The notes beneath the pieces were generated by a model, which ran no database searches, was not told the origin of the DNA, and saw only the letters and a list, made by a program, of their open reading frames with translations. 64,000 nucleotides of DNA from CAYMPH01 sp964392365 (GTDB taxonomy: Bacteria > Spirochaetota > UBA4802 > UBA5550), in the NCBI GenBank assembly GCA_964392365.1, contig CAYMPH010000017.1:1-64000 (forward strand), read 5' to 3'. The stretch's first letter is position 1; the number at the start of each line of letters is the position of its first letter. Position numbers and translations under genes: made by a program. Positions 61,099 through 64,000 of the stretch are shown here, in pieces.

Positions 61099-62346
61099 AT
61101 GCAGAAAACATTTTCAATAAAAACACTTGGTTGCAAGCTAAACCAGTATGATTCAGCAGAAATTGCCGGCAGGTTTATTGACAATGGATGGCTGCCGCTT
61201 CCTTTCGGGGAGGAAACAGATGTAGTTATTGTAAATACCTGCGCAGTTACTGATAAAAGCGAGAAGAAATGCAGAAGTTTTATAAGGCAGGCTGTAAAAT
61301 TTTCAGGAAACGGGAAGATTATTGTAACAGGCTGTATGGCAGATGCATCTTTGGGAAAAACATCTGAAATTGACGGCATTACTGAAATTTTTTTAAATGC
61401 TGATAAGGAAAAAATTTTTTATACAGCATCCGGTTCTGCAGAGACTGTCATAGCTGATAAGCCTATGCCTTTTAATCATACAAGAGCTTTTATAAAAATA
61501 CAGGACGGATGCGATGGTGAATGCGCATACTGCATAGTGCCGTCAGTCCGTGGAAAAGCTGTGAGCAGAAAATACAACGATATTATAGATCATGCAAAAA
61601 AGCTTATTGATTCAGGATGCCCTGAAATTGTATTAACCGGAATAACCATAGGCGGTTATGATTATGAAGGTAAAAAAATTGCTGATCTCGCAGAAAATTT
61701 AGCCTCTTTGCCGGGAAAATTCAGAATAAGGATTACATCCATTGAGCCGGATCACGTTGATGACAGGCTGATTGATGTTTACAGTATGGATAAAATCTGC
61801 AGTCATATACATCTGCCTTTGCAGTCCGGTTCTGACAAAATCCTTGAAATAATGAAAAGACCATATACTGTTTCCGGTTATTTGGATATTGTGGAAAAAA
61901 TCAGAAAAGTTCATCCTGATATAGCTATTGGAACAGATATAATGGTTGGATTTCCAGGGGAAACAGGAACCGAATTCAATGAAACTCTTGACACCTCAGA
62001 AAAAGCCGGATATTCTTACATCCATCAATTTACCTTTTCAAAAAGATCAGGAACCGCAGCTGCAGTTCTTGAAAATGGATCAGAACTTGTTTTTTTAAAT
62101 AGAAGGTCAATATTGCTTAAAAATCTTGCCGAGGAACTTTCGCTTAAATACAGGAAGAAATTTTCAGGTAAGATTCTTGAGTGCGTTATTGAAAAAGGAA
62201 ATACATCTTATGTTGCAACATCCGGAAATTATTTGAAAATAAATCTGGAAAAGGCAGACGAATCTTTTATAGGAACTGTTTATCCGGTGAAAATAACTGA
62301 ATTAATCGGGAATAAAATTATCGGGGAACTGGTGGATTATAAATGA
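61099..62346 (+). CDS. mtaB: tRNA t6A37 methylthiotransferase MtaB
   Basis: MtaB, a radical-SAM enzyme, adds a methylthio group to t6A at position 37 of tRNA. The N-terminal UPF0004 domain holds cluster cysteines (IKTLGCKLNQYDS, VIVNTCAVTDKSEKKCR, IIVTGCMA). The radical-SAM motif is CDGECAYCIVPSVRG, with HLPLQSGSDKILEIMKRPY and IGTDIMVGFPGET downstream, then a TRAM-like C-terminal region. The MtaB subgroup is recognised by LGCKLNQYDSA..G...R and SIEPDHV. The Xaa-Pro peptidase gene overlaps its end by 4 nt. Confidence 0.93.
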   Translation: MQKTFSIKTLGCKLNQYDSAEIAGRFIDNGWLPLPFGEETDVVIVNTCAVTDKSEKKCRSFIRQAVKFSGNGKIIVTGCMADASLGKTSEIDGITEIFLNADKEKIFYTASGSAETVIADKPMPFNHTRAFIKIQDGCDGECAYCIVPSVRGKAVSRKYNDIIDHAKKLIDSGCPEIVLTGITIGGYDYEGKKIADLAENLASLPGKFRIRITSIEPDHVDDRLIDVYSMDKICSHIHLPLQSGSDKILEIMKRPYTVSGYLDIVEKIRKVHPDIAIGTDIMVGFPGETGTEFNETLDTSEKAGYSYIHQFTFSKRSGTAAAVLENGSELVFLNRRSILLKNLAEELSLKYRKKFSGKILECVIEKGNTSYVATSGNYLKINLEKADESFIGTVYPVKITELIGNKIIGELVDYK

Positions 62347-63419
62347 ATTATTTAGAGAGAATGACAAGATTGAGGAAAAGTCTTTCAGCTGCTGAAAAAT
62401 TCCCTTATCTGATTTCAGATTTGGTTAATATAAAATATCTGACCGGATTTAACGGCTCTTACGCTTATATCATAATTGGAAAAAAATATACCTGTTTCAT
62501 AACTGATTCAAGATATGAGGAAATTGCTTCCAGCCTGTTAGACTCAAAAACAGATCTTGTTCTGCAGAAATCAGACCTGTTTAATACTATTAAGGAATAT
62601 CTTCCGAAGCAGGAAAAAAAATTATTTATTGAGGAGCATTCAACTCCGCTTTCATTTTTTACGAGTTTGAAAAAAACTCTCAAAGGCGTTAAGATTATTC
62701 CTGCTGGGGATGATGTGAATTCTTTGAGAATGATTAAGGATAATGAAGAAATAATTCTTTTAATAAAAGCTGCAGATATTGTTGATGAATGCTTCCTCCA
62801 TATATTGAAATTTATTAAAATTGGAATTACTGAATGGGATATTTCAAATGAGATAGAATTTTTTTTCAGAAAGAACGGATGCAGGAAAAGCTCATTTCCT
62901 TCTATTGTTGCAAGCGGTTCAGGATCTTCAATGCCTCATTATGAAACTTCGATGAAGAAAAAAATTAAATATGGAGATACGATTCTTATTGACATGGGAT
63001 GCGAGTTTTCAGGTTATAATTCAGACTTGACAAGAACCCTGTTTACAGGGAAGATTGATAAGAATATAGAAAAAATATACGCAGTGGTCAGGAATGCGCA
63101 GGAGACTGCACTCGCAAAAATCAAGCCCGGTATGCTTAGCGGCGACGCTGATGCTCTTGCAAGGGATGTTATTGCAGATGAGGGTTATGGTGATTTTTTC
63201 GGTCATTCTCTCGGACATGGAGTAGGTCTTGATATTCATGAACTGCCTGCGTTAAAAAAGGGCGGAGGAATTAAACTTCCGGTGAATTCCGTGCTTACAG
63301 TTGAGCCTGGAATATATCTTCCCGGAAAAGGCGGCGTCCGTATTGAGGACACATGCATTATAACTGAAAAGGGATGTGAAGCATTAACGAAATCCCCGAA
63401 AGATTTTATAATTATTTAA
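62343..63419 (+). CDS. M24 family Xaa-Pro aminopeptidase
   Basis: The 358-residue metallopeptidase has an N-terminal creatinase-like domain (1-125) and the pita-bread catalytic domain. Metal ligands are seen as ILIDMGCEFSGYNSDLTRTL (two Asp), HSLGHGVGLDIHE (His), TVEPGIYLP (Glu) and VRIEDTCIIT (Glu). It removes N-terminal residues before proline. In many bacteria this gene precedes efp, as here (9 nt). Confidence 0.92.
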   Translation: MNYLERMTRLRKSLSAAEKFPYLISDLVNIKYLTGFNGSYAYIIIGKKYTCFITDSRYEEIASSLLDSKTDLVLQKSDLFNTIKEYLPKQEKKLFIEEHSTPLSFFTSLKKTLKGVKIIPAGDDVNSLRMIKDNEEIILLIKAADIVDECFLHILKFIKIGITEWDISNEIEFFFRKNGCRKSSFPSIVASGSGSSMPHYETSMKKKIKYGDTILIDMGCEFSGYNSDLTRTLFTGKIDKNIEKIYAVVRNAQETALAKIKPGMLSGDADALARDVIADEGYGDFFGHSLGHGVGLDIHELPALKKGGGIKLPVNSVLTVEPGIYLPGKGGVRIEDTCIITEKGCEALTKSPKDFIII

Positions 63420-63428
63420 AGAGGCAAA

Positions 63429-63989
63429 ATGATATCAACTAATGATTTAAAAAAAGGAACAGTCCTGAAAATTGAAAAAGAACTGTTTTCTGTAGTGGAT
63501 TTTCAGCATGTAAAACCGGGCAAGGGCGGTGCATTTGTTCGGACGAAAATCAAAAATATGAAGAAGGGCACTACAATTGAAAGAACATTCCGTGCCGGTG
63601 AAAAGGTTGAGGATGTTCGTCTGGAAACAAGGTCAATGCAGTATTTATATGACGAGGGTGAAACTCTGGTTTTTATGGATACTTCCTCATATGAGCAGGA
63701 GTCTATTCAGAAATCAGCAATAGGCGACGCGCTTATGTTTTTAAAAGAGCAGGATATAGTCAATATAGCAATGTATGAAGGCGAACCGGTTACTATTGAG
63801 CCGCCGAATTTTGTTACGCTGAAAGTTACATATGCAGAACCCGGTATCAAGGGTGATACTGCCACAAACGTATCAAAACCGGTGAAGGTGGAAACCGGCG
63901 CCGAGGTTAGAGTTCCGCTTTTTGTAAATGAAGGCGATATGATTAAGGTAGACACAAGAACCGGCGAATATGTTGAGAGGGTGAAATAA
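63429..63989 (+). CDS. efp: Translation elongation factor P
   Basis: EF-P relieves ribosome stalling at polyproline. The 186-residue protein has the three-barrel layout; the tip loop HVKPGKGGAFVRTK carries the usual modified Lys position (here Lys, between PG and GG). YAEPGIKGDTATN and the C-terminal FVNEGDMIKVDTRTGEYVER are typical. GAGG precedes the ATG. After the stop an ATG at 63994 may open the next gene, but the window ends at 64000. Confidence 0.97.
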   Translation: MISTNDLKKGTVLKIEKELFSVVDFQHVKPGKGGAFVRTKIKNMKKGTTIERTFRAGEKVEDVRLETRSMQYLYDEGETLVFMDTSSYEQESIQKSAIGDALMFLKEQDIVNIAMYEGEPVTIEPPNFVTLKVTYAEPGIKGDTATNVSKPVKVETGAEVRVPLFVNEGDMIKVDTRTGEYVERVK

Positions 63990-64000
63990 TCCTATGAATG

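Overview
The window is about 64 kb of AT-rich DNA from a flagellated, diderm (Gram-negative-type) bacterium. It carries flagellar hook-associated genes, many lipoproteins and signal-peptide proteins, an OmpA/PD40 envelope protein and a LolA-like protein. The order flgK-flgL-fliW-csrA, an extended Rho, ADP-forming acyl-CoA synthetase subunits, a ThiD2-ThiE fusion and many TPR/STAS/PPC/MORN proteins suggest a spirochaete or a deep-branching relative. That placement is an inference; no rRNA gene is present to test it. Genes are densely packed, often with ATGA or TGATG overlaps, and TTG/GTG starts are common.

Layout. 1-3.4 kb: end of a flagellar operon (flgK, flgL) with the FliW-CsrA post-transcriptional switch. 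3.6-7.6 kb: a double RAM-domain protein, a thioesterase, a lipoprotein, dapA, dapB and a CBS/PAS/Fis-type regulator. 8-9.8 kb: rho-rpmE with a strong terminator. 10-22.4 kb: mixed genes (ankyrin protein, rRNA/tRNA uracil methyltransferase, ADP-forming acyl-CoA synthetase alpha and beta, AMP-forming acyl-CoA ligase, hemolysin-III protein, PPC lipoprotein, MORN protein), with repeats between them.

22.5-28.7 kb: a GC-richer structured non-coding element, then an apparent operon of a helical protein, an SPFH/zinc-ribbon protein, two DUF4178 proteins, a small membrane protein, a DUF350-like protein and a membrane-anchored spermidine-synthase-like enzyme. This is probably an envelope or membrane-stress system. 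28.7-38.2 kb: rpmB, rsmD, aroA, aroH (chorismate mutase), a LolA-like protein, rsmE, thiS, thiD2-thiE, greA, a DUF1015 protein and tRNA-Ala(GGC).

38.6-47.5 kb: a run of seven co-directional genes that I do not recognise as a described system. Two paralogous membrane-anchored TPR proteins with Mrr-nuclease-like tails flank an NTE-like protein (cyclic-nucleotide-binding plus P-loop plus degenerate patatin), a four-helix membrane protein, a STAS protein and a 710-aa protein; a ParB-like protein ends the run. 47.5-50 kb: an S1-domain ribosomal-protein-S1-like gene and two unknowns.

50-57.8 kb: a nitric-oxide defence region. DUF438/hemerythrin/PAS and DUF1858/DUF2249 proteins point one way. A quinol NO reductase, an Rrf2 Fe-S regulator, a hemerythrin repair-type protein, a ferredoxin-less oxidoreductase domain and a NapH-like ferredoxin point the other. 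A palindromic operator candidate lies before norB. A heme-binding GGDEF protein is convergent with the last gene, and a decayed copy of its 3' end lies 7.7 kb away. 59-64 kb: OmpA/PD40 protein, mtaB, an Xaa-Pro peptidase and efp. The main candidates for new biology are the 38.6-47.5 kb cluster, the SPFH-DUF4178-DUF350 operon and the structured element at 22.5 kb.
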